DNA of 64,000 nt from Tenuifilum sp040752515 (GTDB lineage Bacteria; Bacteroidota; Bacteroidia; Bacteroidales; Tenuifilaceae). The stretch covers positions 19,431 to 83,430 of the forward strand of contig JBFMGQ010000012.1 of the NCBI GenBank assembly GCA_040752515.1, in the 5' to 3' direction. The translations under genes were made by a program, and so were the position numbers. Every line of letters begins with the position of its first letter. Position 1 is the first letter of the stretch. Positions 33,981-43,947 of this stretch are shown here, one piece after another. Under the pieces are notes generated by a model. The model did not search any database and was not told where the DNA came from. It worked only from the letters and a program-made list of their open reading frames with translations.

Positions 33981-36305
33981 ATGATACCTAACCTCGTAAT
34001 AGTTGAGTCGCCTGCCAAAGCCAAAACTATCGAAAAGTTTTTGGGGAAAGATTTTGTAGTGAAATCGAGTTTTGGCCACATTCGCGACCTCTCAAAGAAT
34101 AAGCTTGGAGTTGACCTTAAAAAGAACTATAAGCCACAGTACATTGTTAGCGACGATAAGAAGAAGGTGGTTGAGGAGCTGAAAAAGGCAGCCGAACAAG
34201 CCCAAACGGTATGGCTGGCATCCGATGAAGACCGTGAAGGGGAGGCCATTGCCTGGCATCTGGCCGAGGTACTCAAGCTCGATCCCAAAAAAACAAAACG
34301 TATAGTTTTTCACGAAATCACCAAGAATGCCATTCAGCAGGCTATACAAAACCCTCGAGGTATCGACGAGAACCTGGTTAACTCCCAGCAGGCACGTAGG
34401 GTTTTAGATAGGCTTGTAGGTTTTGAGATATCGCCTATACTCTGGAAAAAGGTGAAACCTGCTTTATCGGCTGGTCGTGTACAATCGGTTGCCCTTAGGT
34501 TGATTGTGGAGCGCGAGAGGGAGATTATCAACTTTAAAAGCACCTCGTTCTACAAGGTTATTGCCGATTTTGATGCCCAAACCCCTTTTAAGGCGGAGCT
34601 ATCGGAAAAGTTAAGCACTATCGACGAGGCCAAGAAATTCCTTGAGCATTGCAAGGGCGCAACCTTTAAGGTTCTCGATGTGGTTAAAAAACCAGCCAAA
34701 AAATCGCCCCCGCCACCATTCACCACTTCTACACTTCAGCAGGAAGCAAGCCGCAAGTACGGCTTTTCGGTTTCCCAAACCATGACCCTTGCCCAAAAGC
34801 TTTACGAGGCGGGTTACATTACCTACATGCGTACCGATTCGGTAAACCTTTCCGATTTAGCATTGGCCACCACCCGCGACGTGATATTGAAGGAGTATGG
34901 CCAAAAGTATTCCCATACCCGTCAGTATAAAACCAAAACCAAAGGAGCCCAGGAAGCCCATGAGGCCATTCGTCCTACCTATATCGATAAGGAAAAGGTT
35001 CCGGGTACGGCTGCCGAGCAAAAACTTTACGACTTAATTCGCAAGCGCACCCTTGCTTCGCAGATGAGCGAAGCTCAGCTTGAACGCACCACCATAACCA
35101 TTGAGGTTTCCGGGTCAAAATTCCAGTTTGTTGCTTCGGGCGAGGTTATAATCTTCGATGGGTTTCTTAAGGTTTATAATGAATCGACCGACGACGATAG
35201 CGAAGAGGGCAGCAAGGATCTTTTACCTTTGGTAAAGGTTGGCCAAATGCTTGAACCCAAACAGATTGTAGCAATGGAGCGGTTCACCCAGCGCCCGGCA
35301 CGATATACCGAGGCAAGTTTGGTAAAGAAACTCGAAGAACTCGGAATTGGTCGCCCTTCGACCTATGCACCAACCATATCAACCATCATTGCCAGAGGTT
35401 ATGTGGTTAAGGAAGATAGGCCTGGTGTTGAACGTCCTTACCAAAGCCTTACCCTTAAACAGGGTAAAATTACCCAGACCCAGAAGGTAGAGGTTACAGG
35501 CGCTGAAAAGGCTAAACTTTTCCCCAGCGATATTGGCATTGTGGTAAACGATTTCCTGGTTGAATATTTCCCCGATATTGTAAACTACAACTTTACCGCT
35601 CAGGTCGAGGAAAAATTCGACGAGATTGCTGTTGGAAAGTTGGAATGGACAAAAATGATAGATGAATTCTATAAACCCTTTCACGATAACGTTAAGAAAA
35701 CCGAAAAGGAATCGGATTTCACAAAAGGCGAGAGGGTTTTGGGAACCGATCCTGCCACAGGTAAAACCGTAAGCGTTCGTATTGGCCGCTATGGTCCTGT
35801 GGTTCAACTTGGCGATGTTGATCCTAACGGTAAAGAAAAACCACAGTACGCCAGTTTGTTGAAGGGACAGCTGGTTTCCACCATTACCCTAGATGAGGCA
35901 CTGGCTCTATTTAAACTTCCCCGCAACCTTGGTAATTTCGAGGGTAAAGAGGTTGTGGTGGCCGTTGGCCGATTTGGCCCATACGTTCGCCACGATGGTA
36001 AGTTTTACTCACTGAAAAAGGATGATAATCCTCTAACTGTCGATTTAACTAGAGCTATTGAAATAATTGAAGAAGGACGATTAAAGCAGAAACAGCGGGT
36101 AATTAAAACCTTTACCGAGGATTCAGAGCTTCAGGTGCTTAACGGTAGGTGGGGCCCTTACATTTCTAAGGCAAAAGCCAACTATAAAATACCCAAGGGC
36201 TTTAATGCAGCTGATCTTACCTATGATGATTGCTTGAAAATAATAGCCGAAGCCAATACTAAGGAAAAGTCGGAAAAAAAGACCACCAAATCCGGTAAAA
36301 AATAG
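33981..36305 (+). CDS. topA: DNA topoisomerase I
   Basis: Relaxes negatively supercoiled DNA by transient single-strand cleavage. The TOPRIM domain starts NLVIVESPAKAKTIEKFLG and contains WLASDEDREGEAIAWHLAEV (the DxDxxGE acidic triad). The active-site Tyr sits in YITYMRTDSVNLS at about residue 288. Three C-terminal topoisomerase repeats follow (RIGRYGPVVQLG, AVGRFGPYVRHDG, LNGRWGPYISK) with no Cys zinc fingers, as in other Bacteroidota. Length is 774 residues. It is followed 9 bases later by the arginase-fold gene. Confidence 0.96.
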   Translation: MIPNLVIVESPAKAKTIEKFLGKDFVVKSSFGHIRDLSKNKLGVDLKKNYKPQYIVSDDKKKVVEELKKAAEQAQTVWLASDEDREGEAIAWHLAEVLKLDPKKTKRIVFHEITKNAIQQAIQNPRGIDENLVNSQQARRVLDRLVGFEISPILWKKVKPALSAGRVQSVALRLIVEREREIINFKSTSFYKVIADFDAQTPFKAELSEKLSTIDEAKKFLEHCKGATFKVLDVVKKPAKKSPPPPFTTSTLQQEASRKYGFSVSQTMTLAQKLYEAGYITYMRTDSVNLSDLALATTRDVILKEYGQKYSHTRQYKTKTKGAQEAHEAIRPTYIDKEKVPGTAAEQKLYDLIRKRTLASQMSEAQLERTTITIEVSGSKFQFVASGEVIIFDGFLKVYNESTDDDSEEGSKDLLPLVKVGQMLEPKQIVAMERFTQRPARYTEASLVKKLEELGIGRPSTYAPTISTIIARGYVVKEDRPGVERPYQSLTLKQGKITQTQKVEVTGAEKAKLFPSDIGIVVNDFLVEYFPDIVNYNFTAQVEEKFDEIAVGKLEWTKMIDEFYKPFHDNVKKTEKESDFTKGERVLGTDPATGKTVSVRIGRYGPVVQLGDVDPNGKEKPQYASLLKGQLVSTITLDEALALFKLPRNLGNFEGKEVVVAVGRFGPYVRHDGKFYSLKKDDNPLTVDLTRAIEIIEEGRLKQKQRVIKTFTEDSELQVLNGRWGPYISKAKANYKIPKGFNAADLTYDDCLKIIAEANTKEKSEKKTTKSGKK

Positions 36306-36314
36306 TAAACCCTT

Positions 36315-37472
36315 ATGCTTGCCAGCGAGCTCTCAGCATACCTTGTTCCTTCCGATGTAGTCGGAAGTTACCCCTTTGCCGACAAAAAGTATTGCATTGG
36401 CAACCAGATTGTTCGTTTGCACGACCACCCCGATGTGCCTATTCGCCCTACCGACATTATTATTATTGGTATTCAATCGACCAATTCGGTATCAAATGCC
36501 ATACGCCAGAAACTTTGGGGGCTTAGCTCCATTTCTTACTCCAAAGGGAGAATTTTTGATGCGGGCAATATTCCGGCAAGCCTAACGTTAGCGCAGCAAT
36601 ACCAGGCAGTAGAAACCCTCTCAGCACAAGTAGCCGAATCAAAAGCACACCTTGTTTTCATTGGCGGCTCGCAGGAGCTTACTTCAAAGGTTTATGCTGG
36701 TTGGCGGCAAAGCCAAAACTTTTTGAGGCTAGCCATAATCGATTACAAAATTGACTGGGACGGTAACCACGACGATTTTCACGAAGATAATTTTGTTAAT
36801 GGTTTGATGGATGAACCTTACGAAAAGTTGCTCGATTTGAGTTTTATCGGTATTCAAGGATATTTTTCGCCACAGCATACCCAACAAAAGGTTTTGCGTC
36901 GCAAGCACGAATTTATCAGGCTGGGTAACCTTCGCGGTAATATCCGCGAAGCAGAACCCACGCTTTCCGACGCCCATTTAGTTAGCATTGATTTTGGCGC
37001 CCTTCGTACTCCCGATGCCCCTGGAACTAAAATTGCGAATCCCAATGGCCTTTATGCCGAGGAAATTTGTATGCTTGCCCGATATGCAGGCATTGGCCAG
37101 AACAATAAATTCATGGGATTTTTTGGATTATCATCCAATGGAAATACCCCTGAGTTAACCACAATGCTTACCGCACAGGTTATTTGGCACTATATCGAAG
37201 GGGTCTCACACCGCAAGGTTGAAAACCCCATTAAGAATTTACCTTTTAATAAGAAATATGTTGTTAGCACCGACGTGCCCAATATCGAAATGGTGTTTTA
37301 TAGAAACGAGCAGTCGGGCAATTGGTGGTTTGAGCTACCTGTTTTGAACCGCCGAAAAATTCTACGCGGGAAAATATTGGTGCGTTGTAACCCATCCGAT
37401 TACGCTTCGGCAAGTAATGGCGATATACCCCAGCGTTGGATGCGCTGGTACCAAAAGGCTCAAAAAATTTAA
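36315..37472 (+). CDS. Arginase/formimidoylglutamase-fold protein lacking metal ligands
   Basis: Assigned to the ureohydrolase fold by the order of blocks: IIIIGIQSTNSVSNAIRQKL, LVFIGGSQELTSKVYAG, LRLAIIDYKIDWD, LVSIDFGALRTPDAPGTK and FFGLSSNG. The family's manganese ligands are mostly absent. GGDHS is GGSQE, DAHxD is DYKID, and only SxD remains of SxDxDxxDP. It is therefore probably not an active hydrolase and may have a structural or regulatory role. It sits between topA and the T9SS core. From memory a similar neighbourhood occurs in other Bacteroidota, which I could not check here. Confidence 0.72.
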   Translation: MLASELSAYLVPSDVVGSYPFADKKYCIGNQIVRLHDHPDVPIRPTDIIIIGIQSTNSVSNAIRQKLWGLSSISYSKGRIFDAGNIPASLTLAQQYQAVETLSAQVAESKAHLVFIGGSQELTSKVYAGWRQSQNFLRLAIIDYKIDWDGNHDDFHEDNFVNGLMDEPYEKLLDLSFIGIQGYFSPQHTQQKVLRRKHEFIRLGNLRGNIREAEPTLSDAHLVSIDFGALRTPDAPGTKIANPNGLYAEEICMLARYAGIGQNNKFMGFFGLSSNGNTPELTTMLTAQVIWHYIEGVSHRKVENPIKNLPFNKKYVVSTDVPNIEMVFYRNEQSGNWWFELPVLNRRKILRGKILVRCNPSDYASASNGDIPQRWMRWYQKAQKI

Positions 37473-37602
37473 TCTTCATAGCCATTATTCGTTTACGTAC
37501 AATATCCCTCTCTAGATCCACCATTTTGGGATGTTTGTAAAAAAAATCTATGTAAATGGTAACCCCTACAGCCAAAAGCAGGTATAAAGCAATACTGTAA
37601 GT

Positions 37603-37631
37603 TTTGTTAACATATTTTGTTAATAAATTTG
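37603..37631 (+). promoter_or_regulatory. -33/-7 promoter for the T9SS operon
   Basis: TTTG at 37603-37606 and TAAATTTG at 37624-37631 (exact TAnnTTTG) are 17 bases apart, about 60 bases before the porP-type start codon. Confidence 0.5.
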
Positions 37632-37692
37632 TATGAATTCAAAATTTTTACTTACTTTACTTTTCGGTTTATTCAGGCAAACTAATTCTTAA

Positions 37693-38649
37693 ATGCTACC
37701 AATGAGAGTATTTGGAAACCTTGTATTTGTTAGTACTGTAAGCGTTTTGCTGTCGTCGTTTGCATACGGGCAGCAAGATCCTCAGTTTAACCAGATACTC
37801 TTTAACCCGCTCAGTATTAATCCTGGGTATGCTGGTAGTGTAAGCAACATGATCAATGTTGGTGCCATAAATCGTATCCAGTGGGCTGGATTTGGTGATG
37901 GTGCACCTTTAACCACTACACTTGGCATAAATGCTCCAATTTCACCGTTTGGATTTAACAGCGGCGTTGGCTTAAGTATTCTTAACGACAGGTATGGCTT
38001 TAACAACGACCTCGGAATTAACATTGCTTACGCTGCTCGTTTTAAGTTTAAGTTGATAAATGGTGATTTAGGGTTTGGCATTGGGGCAGGGTTTGTAAAC
38101 AATAAGCTTGATCCAAAATGGAATTACCCCATAGGTGGTGGCGACGAGGCAATCCCTGAAAAGAAAGAGAGTGCCATTAACTTCGATCTAAGTGCAGGTT
38201 TATACTACAATACCGAATACATGTTTTTTGGTTTTTCGGCTTTACACCTTAATGAAACCAAAATCAACAAAGCTGCTCTTGCAGCGCACTATACCCGTCA
38301 GTATTACCTAACAGGGGGTTATATTGTTGATTTCCCAAACCCTTCGTGGCAGTTCGAGCCCTCGGTTATTGTGCACAGCGATTTAAAAACAAGCAAATTA
38401 TCGCTAAATAGTATTGTCCGATACAATAAAAAGATATGGGGTGGCGTTTCATACCGTGTGGGTGAAGCAATAACCGGTTTGGTCGGTTTTGAACTTTTTA
38501 ATGGTATTAAGTTTGGCTATGCTTACGAATTTAGTACAAGCAAAATTAGTAAGTATAACGACGGTTCGCATGAGTTTTTCATGGGGTATAACTTCCAGTT
38601 AAATAAGGAAAAACCACCCCAACAGTATAAAAGTTTGAGATTTTTGTAA
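37693..38649 (+). CDS. porP: T9SS outer-membrane protein PorP/SprF family
   Basis: Beta-barrel component of the type IX secretion system. A signal peptide (VFVSTVSVLLSSFAYGQ) is followed by the family motif QDPQFNQILFNPLSINPGYAG and INRIQWAGF. Glycine-rich barrel strands continue through GYAYEFSTSKISKYNDGSHEFFMGYNF, with the last residues forming the barrel seal. Length 318 residues. Met codons at 37693 and 37702 are both possible starts. It is the first gene of the porP-gldK-gldL-gldM-gldN operon. Confidence 0.93.
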   Translation: MLPMRVFGNLVFVSTVSVLLSSFAYGQQDPQFNQILFNPLSINPGYAGSVSNMINVGAINRIQWAGFGDGAPLTTTLGINAPISPFGFNSGVGLSILNDRYGFNNDLGINIAYAARFKFKLINGDLGFGIGAGFVNNKLDPKWNYPIGGGDEAIPEKKESAINFDLSAGLYYNTEYMFFGFSALHLNETKINKAALAAHYTRQYYLTGGYIVDFPNPSWQFEPSVIVHSDLKTSKLSLNSIVRYNKKIWGGVSYRVGEAITGLVGFELFNGIKFGYAYEFSTSKISKYNDGSHEFFMGYNFQLNKEKPPQQYKSLRFL

Positions 38650-38706
38650 GATTTTTTTACAATTGAAAGAAAAAAATTACGTTATTTGCTTAATAAACGA
38701 TGCCTT

Positions 38707-40035
38707 ATGAAAAAATTTCTCTCCATAGGTATTTTGGCGTCCCTGCTATATGGTTGTGGACCTGGTAATACTGGCGAGTTAACAGGTGTTCCAGGGCGAA
38801 GAAGTTTCTCTGAGCCCACACCAATGGGAATGGTTTTTATTCCCATGGGATCATTTACTTTGGGTAGCAACGACCAGGATGTTGCCTGGGCAATAAATGC
38901 CCCAACCAAAACTGTTTCGGTTGATGCTTTCTGGATGGACCAAACTGAAATTACCAATAACCAGTACAGGCAGTTTGTGTACTATGTTCGCGACTCAATA
39001 GCACGCCGCTTGCTGGGTGAAATAAACGACGAATTCCTAATTACCGAAGACCAGTTTGGGAATCCGTTGGATCCTCCAGTTCTGAACTGGGAAGTTCCTA
39101 TCGACATGGAGGATGAAGAACAACGTGAGGCTCTGAATGCCCTTTATTACGCCAAGGAGGATGAGTTTTTTGGGCGTAAGGAAGTAGATACCCGTAAACT
39201 ATTTTTCGAGTACTACTGGATAGATATTAAACAAGCCGCCCAAAAGCGCAACCGTTACAATTATGAAACACTCAGCTACGATCAGGGTGAGGTTATAAAC
39301 AGCCTAGGAGAGAAGGTTAAAGTTGATAACCGTCAAAGCTTCATTATGCGCGATAAGGTAAATGTTTACCCCGATACACTTTGCTGGGTAGCTGATTTTA
39401 CCTATGCATTCAACGAACCCTATACCAATAGCTATTTTTGGCACCCCGCTTTTGATAATTATCCCGTAGTAGGCGTTACCTGGAAACAGGCTACAGCCTT
39501 CTGTATTTGGAGAACACAAACTCTTAACAAATTCCTCGCACCCGAGGGTATTACAATACAGGACTACCGATTACCCACCGAAGCTGAATGGGAGTATGCT
39601 GCCCGTGGAAATCTGAACCATAGCATGTACCCATGGGGAGGCCCTTACACACGCAACATGGAAGGTTGCTTCCTTGCCAACTTTAAACCACTCCGGGGTA
39701 ACTATGTGGATGATGGTGGTTTAATCCCAATTCCTGTTGGCACTTACGAACCCAATGATTATGGCTTGTATGATATGGCAGGAAACGTTGCAGAGTGGAC
39801 TGCCAATGCTTATGACGAAAGCGCATACTCATTCATGCACGACATGAATCCCGATTATAAGTATAACTCAAAACCCTCCGATTTACCTGCTTTGAAGCGC
39901 AAAGTTGTTCGGGGTGGTTCGTGGAAAGATATAAGCTATTTCTTGCAGGTTGGTACACGTACCTATGAGTACCAAGACTCTGCTAAGTCCTATGTTGGCT
40001 TCCGTTGTGTACGTTCCTACCTCGGTGCCAAATAG
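38707..40035 (+). CDS. gldK: T9SS lipoprotein GldK/PorK (SUMF1-like fold)
   Basis: Outer-membrane lipoprotein that, with GldN/PorN, forms the periplasmic ring of the T9SS. The start at 38707 gives MKKFLSIGILASLLYGC, a clear lipobox; an upstream in-frame Met (38686) would bury it. The formylglycine-generating-enzyme-like (SUMF1) domain shows GMVFIPMGSFTLGS, FWMDQTEITNNQYRQFV, PVVGVTWKQATAFCIWRT, YRLPTEAEWEYAARG, LYDMAGNVAEWTANAY and SYVGFRCVRS. It is 442 residues long, normal for the family. Confidence 0.96.
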   Translation: MKKFLSIGILASLLYGCGPGNTGELTGVPGRRSFSEPTPMGMVFIPMGSFTLGSNDQDVAWAINAPTKTVSVDAFWMDQTEITNNQYRQFVYYVRDSIARRLLGEINDEFLITEDQFGNPLDPPVLNWEVPIDMEDEEQREALNALYYAKEDEFFGRKEVDTRKLFFEYYWIDIKQAAQKRNRYNYETLSYDQGEVINSLGEKVKVDNRQSFIMRDKVNVYPDTLCWVADFTYAFNEPYTNSYFWHPAFDNYPVVGVTWKQATAFCIWRTQTLNKFLAPEGITIQDYRLPTEAEWEYAARGNLNHSMYPWGGPYTRNMEGCFLANFKPLRGNYVDDGGLIPIPVGTYEPNDYGLYDMAGNVAEWTANAYDESAYSFMHDMNPDYKYNSKPSDLPALKRKVVRGGSWKDISYFLQVGTRTYEYQDSAKSYVGFRCVRSYLGAK

Positions 40036-40072
40036 TTAAGAAGCATTTTTATCACTTGAAAAAATTACTACT

Positions 40073-41323
40073 ATGAAGTTCAGTATAGAAGAAGTTGTAA
40101 CCTCCAAGAAGTGGAAAACCTTTATGAAGTACCTTTATGGTTGGGGTGCTTCCATAGTAATTCTTGGTGCACTTTTCAAAATTCTTCACTTGAAAGGTGC
40201 CGGTACCATGCTTTTCCTAGGTATGGGTATGGAGTCAATAATATTTTTCTTTTCAGCTTTTGAACCCATTCACGAGGAGGTGGACTGGACTTTAGTATAC
40301 CCTGAGTTAACCGGTATGTCCGATGAGGAAGAAATTTCAGGATATCGCCGCTCTAGAAACCAAGGTCTGTCGGCTGAGGATGTTCAACAAATTATAACCA
40401 GCGTTTTGGCATCGCTTCCCGCAGGGGGAACTGTTGCTGCTGCACCAGCAACTGCCCCAACAGCCGCACCGGTAGCTGCTTCTCAGCCTTCTGCCGTTGG
40501 CGTTCCTGGAGCTTTAATTTTTACTGAGAAGTTTAACAAGATGCTTGAGAATGCTGAAATCAGCCCTGCTTTATTTGATAAAGTAAGCGCTGGACTAAAT
40601 AAACTCAGTGAAGCATCGAGTAAAATTGCCGATATCTCCAACTCAGCCACCGTTGTTAAGGATTTCAACGAAAAGCTATCCAAGGCATCGGAAAGTGTTG
40701 GTACTTTTACCCAGAATTACTCCCAAAGTGGCCAAGCCCTGAACGAGTCAATGAATGTTTTGAATCAAAACATTCAACAGGCCGCTGGTGTAATGTCGGA
40801 AAGTGGCAAGAATTTTATGGATGGCGTTAACCAATCCGTTAAGAACCTTGAATCAGAATTGACCAATGCTGGTCAAAAGGTTAGTGAGCGAATAGTTGGT
40901 TCAGCCGAATCGGTTGCCGAAAACCTTAAAGTATCGGCCGATGGGCTGGCAAATACTTATAAACAAACAGCATCGCAGGTTGCTACTACCTACCAGCAGT
41001 TAGCTGAAGCCATGAAGGTAAATGGCAACATCATAACCGATGGTAGTAATAATTATAAGGAGCAATTAGAACGCCTGAACAAGAATATGGCTGCACTAAA
41101 TGCAGCTCATGAACTTCATTTGCAGGAAACCAATCAGCGCCTCAAGGAAGCCGAAAAGGTTTACCAAGGAGTTGATGGAATGGTTAAAAAGTTAAACTTT
41201 ACAGTTGAGGAAACTGAAAAGTTCAGGTTAGCAGTTGAAAAGTTGAATAGCAATGTGGCTGCATTGAACAATGTTTACGGCAATATGCTTACAGCCATCA
41301 ATGCTCTTTCAAATGGAAAGTAG
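40073..41323 (+). CDS. gldL: T9SS motor protein GldL/PorL
   Basis: Inner-membrane component that with GldM forms the proton-driven T9SS motor. Two N-terminal helices lie at about residues 18-38 and 44-62. The second carries Glu54 (GMGMESIIFFFSAFEP), at the position of the Glu important in characterised GldL. An Ala/Pro-rich linker at about 120-145 is followed by a long coiled-coil tail. The tail makes the protein 416 residues, longer than F. johnsoniae GldL. Confidence 0.95.
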   Translation: MKFSIEEVVTSKKWKTFMKYLYGWGASIVILGALFKILHLKGAGTMLFLGMGMESIIFFFSAFEPIHEEVDWTLVYPELTGMSDEEEISGYRRSRNQGLSAEDVQQIITSVLASLPAGGTVAAAPATAPTAAPVAASQPSAVGVPGALIFTEKFNKMLENAEISPALFDKVSAGLNKLSEASSKIADISNSATVVKDFNEKLSKASESVGTFTQNYSQSGQALNESMNVLNQNIQQAAGVMSESGKNFMDGVNQSVKNLESELTNAGQKVSERIVGSAESVAENLKVSADGLANTYKQTASQVATTYQQLAEAMKVNGNIITDGSNNYKEQLERLNKNMAALNAAHELHLQETNQRLKEAEKVYQGVDGMVKKLNFTVEETEKFRLAVEKLNSNVAALNNVYGNMLTAINALSNGK

Positions 41324-41355
41324 CAGTTTAGCATTTTACAGCTTAAAATAGCTTT

Positions 41356-42996
41356 ATGGCACACGGAAAAGAGACTCCCAGGCAAAAGATGATCGGCATG
41401 ATGTACCTCGTGCTGACAGCTATGCTTGCGTTAAACGTTTCCTCTGAAGTTCTCGAAGCCTTTGTTTTAGTTGACAATGGTCTATCAAGAACTACAGAGA
41501 ACTATAGGCTTAAAAACAAGAAACTTTACGATGAATTTGCAGCCGCTTACAGCATTAATCCTGTTAAGGTTGGGCCTTATAAACAGAAAGCTGATCAAAT
41601 TCAGCAAAAGGCCAGTGAGATAATGCAGTATGTTCAGGATTTAAAGATAGAAATCGTAAAGTCATCGGAAGGAGAAGATACTCCTGCCATTCAAAATGGT
41701 GAAATTGTTGCAGAGCTTATCCAAGGTAAAAGTGATCTTGATAAGGCAGCAACCATTCTTATAGGGTTTGAAGGTAACGGAAAAGCAAAAGTTTTAAAGC
41801 AGAAATTAATTGAATTCAGGGAGTATATAGTTAGCTTAATTGACAAGGATAGAGCTCCCGAACTAGTTGAATCAATTAAGGGTATATTGAATACCGATGA
41901 TCCTCCAGTTAAGGAAGATGGAACACATAATACATGGGAAAGTGCTCGTTTTGAACACATTCCATTAATAGCCGTAATCCCTCAGCTTACCAAGGTTCAG
42001 GTTGATATACTTAACGTTGAGGCAGAGGTCTTAAATTACTTGATGGGTAGTATAGGTGCAGCCGAATTCAAGTTTAATAAGCTCTCGGCAACGGTTATTC
42101 CCAATTCCAATATCATATTCCAGGGGAGTGAGTTCCGTGCCGAGATATTCCTTGCAGCATCTGATACCACTCAGGTACCTAAAGTTTACCTTTGCCGTTA
42201 CGACTCTGTATTCAATAGCACAACCAATGGCTACGATTATCGCCCAGTTGGTAACACCGAGGAGGTACCTGTAAATAAAACCGGCAGGGCTGTACTAACC
42301 CGTAAAGCTTCTTCAACCGGGGTTGTAAACTGGCAAGGACTAATTGAGATGAAAGCACCCGATGGGTCAATTGTACGTCGTCCGTTTAAGCATTCCTACA
42401 CAGTGATGCCACCAAACGTGGTTATTGCTCCAACTAAGATGAACGTGTTGTACCTGGGAGTTGAAAACCCAATTGACATTTCCGTTCCAGGTTTTGCCCC
42501 CGATAAGGTATCAGCAACTATAAGCCGTGGAAGCATTAAGCCCTTTGGTATGGGAAGCTACATAGCCCAACCAGGTGCTGGTGCTCCAACCGTTGAAATT
42601 ACTGTTTATGCTGAAACTGAAGGTAAGCGCAAGGTTACCATGGGAACAAAAACCTTTAGGGTAAAGAAGGTTCCACCTCCTACCCCAAAAGTTCTTGGAG
42701 TATCGGGTAAGGTTGTAAATAAGAATGAACTCGAAGCTTCGCTTGGCGTAGTAGCTGAAATGCCTCAGGATTTCGATTTCGACCTCAAGTTTAAAGTGGT
42801 TGGGTTTAAGGTTTCAGCAACAGTTGGGGGCTTTTTGCAGGAAAAGGAATCAACAAGTTCCCGATTTACCGATGAGCAAAAACGAATTATTAATTCTTTG
42901 CGCTCGGGTAGTCAGGTTGCTATAACCGATGTTAAGGCTGTTGGCCCAAGTGGCGATGTGGTTGATTTGAACGATTTAGTTTTAAAGATTAGATAA
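41356..42996 (+). CDS. gldM: T9SS motor protein GldM/PorM
   Basis: Partner of GldL; spans the inner membrane once and reaches through the periplasm. The N-terminus GKETPRQKMIGMMYLVLTAM and the following ALNVSSEVLEAF form the conserved membrane helix. A helical D1-like domain follows, and beta-rich periplasmic domains run to the C-terminus (SVPGFAPDKVSATI, KVLGVSGKVVNKNELEAS). Length 546 residues, slightly above the family norm. It starts 32 bases after gldL. Confidence 0.96.
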   Translation: MAHGKETPRQKMIGMMYLVLTAMLALNVSSEVLEAFVLVDNGLSRTTENYRLKNKKLYDEFAAAYSINPVKVGPYKQKADQIQQKASEIMQYVQDLKIEIVKSSEGEDTPAIQNGEIVAELIQGKSDLDKAATILIGFEGNGKAKVLKQKLIEFREYIVSLIDKDRAPELVESIKGILNTDDPPVKEDGTHNTWESARFEHIPLIAVIPQLTKVQVDILNVEAEVLNYLMGSIGAAEFKFNKLSATVIPNSNIIFQGSEFRAEIFLAASDTTQVPKVYLCRYDSVFNSTTNGYDYRPVGNTEEVPVNKTGRAVLTRKASSTGVVNWQGLIEMKAPDGSIVRRPFKHSYTVMPPNVVIAPTKMNVLYLGVENPIDISVPGFAPDKVSATISRGSIKPFGMGSYIAQPGAGAPTVEITVYAETEGKRKVTMGTKTFRVKKVPPPTPKVLGVSGKVVNKNELEASLGVVAEMPQDFDFDLKFKVVGFKVSATVGGFLQEKESTSSRFTDEQKRIINSLRSGSQVAITDVKAVGPSGDVVDLNDLVLKIR

Positions 42997-43005
42997 TATA
43001 CTGCC

Positions 43006-43878
43006 ATGAAAAGGATTTTATTGTTCTCAGTCGTGATACTCCTTGCATTCTCTGCATTGAGAGCACAGGATAGAAAGGAAAGTTTGGAACGCGATGGAAT
43101 TTATACCCGTGAAACCACACCGGCCAGGGTTCCAATACCCTATCAATTCGTTAGAGAATCGGATGTTCTTTGGTCGAAACGCATTTGGCGAATTATTGAC
43201 CTTCGGCAGAAAATGAACTACCCTCTTTACTATCCTACTGACTTGATGCAGGATAGGGAAAGTTTAGTTCAGCGACTGGTTAGAGCAATTAAGTACAACG
43301 AAATTAATGCATATGATCCTATTGATGATGAGTTTACCACACGCTTATCGTACGAGCAAGTTGTAAAACAGCTTGGCGCTGAAGACAAAGAGCAAACTCA
43401 GCTTGATGAAAATGGACAGGAGGTAAAAGTTACCGTAAAGGGTCAAATTCGCTGGGGCGATGTAAAAGAGCTTTTGGTAAAGGAGGACTGGTTTTTTGAC
43501 AAGCAGCGCTCAGTTATGGAGGTTCGAATTATTGGGATTTGTCCCATTCTGCACCGTATGGATTACCGAAAAACTGGCAGCGATGAGGAACAAGAAGGGT
43601 CACTGAACAGGATTCAAACGTTTTGGATTTATTTCCCTGAAGCAAGAAGTGTTCTGGCTAACACTGATGCCTACAATAACTTTAACGATGCTCAAAGAAT
43701 TACCTACGATGATCTATTCTGGAAGCGCAACTTTGATTCATACATCATCAGAATATCTAATGTTTGGGATAACAGGGCAATTTACGATTACACTTTCACG
43801 GGTTTGGGAACCCTGCTTGAGTCGGAAAAGATTAAAACAGAACTTTTCAACTTTGAGCACGACTTGTGGGAATACTAA
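43006..43878 (+). CDS. gldN: T9SS periplasmic ring protein GldN/PorN
   Basis: Forms the PorK-PorN ring. It has a signal peptide (MKRILLFSVVILLAFSALRAQD). Conserved blocks include VRESDVLWSKRIWRIIDLRQ, MNYPLYYPT, GDVKELLVKEDWFFDKQRS, VRIIGICPI and YFPEARSVLA, with the late LFWKRNFDSYI. It is 290 residues, starts 9 bases after gldM, and is followed by a strong terminator, so it closes the operon. Confidence 0.95.
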   Translation: MKRILLFSVVILLAFSALRAQDRKESLERDGIYTRETTPARVPIPYQFVRESDVLWSKRIWRIIDLRQKMNYPLYYPTDLMQDRESLVQRLVRAIKYNEINAYDPIDDEFTTRLSYEQVVKQLGAEDKEQTQLDENGQEVKVTVKGQIRWGDVKELLVKEDWFFDKQRSVMEVRIIGICPILHRMDYRKTGSDEEQEGSLNRIQTFWIYFPEARSVLANTDAYNNFNDAQRITYDDLFWKRNFDSYIIRISNVWDNRAIYDYTFTGLGTLLESEKIKTELFNFEHDLWEY

Positions 43879-43897
43879 AATTAATACATAACTACAA

Positions 43898-43927
43898 AAG
43901 CCGTCGATTTATCGACGGTTTTTTTTT
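43898..43927 (+). terminator. Terminator of the T9SS operon
   Basis: CCGTCGA (43901-43907) pairs with TCGACGG (43912-43918) around a 4-base loop, followed by a run of nine T. It is 20 bases after the gldN stop and may also serve the converging manC transcript through the A-rich left flank. Confidence 0.88.
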
Positions 43928-43947
43928 GATGTAAAACTTAAAAAGGG

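Noticed and set aside
35379..35807. Antisense frame of 142 residues over topA
   Set aside because: Shadow of the topoisomerase C-terminal repeats.
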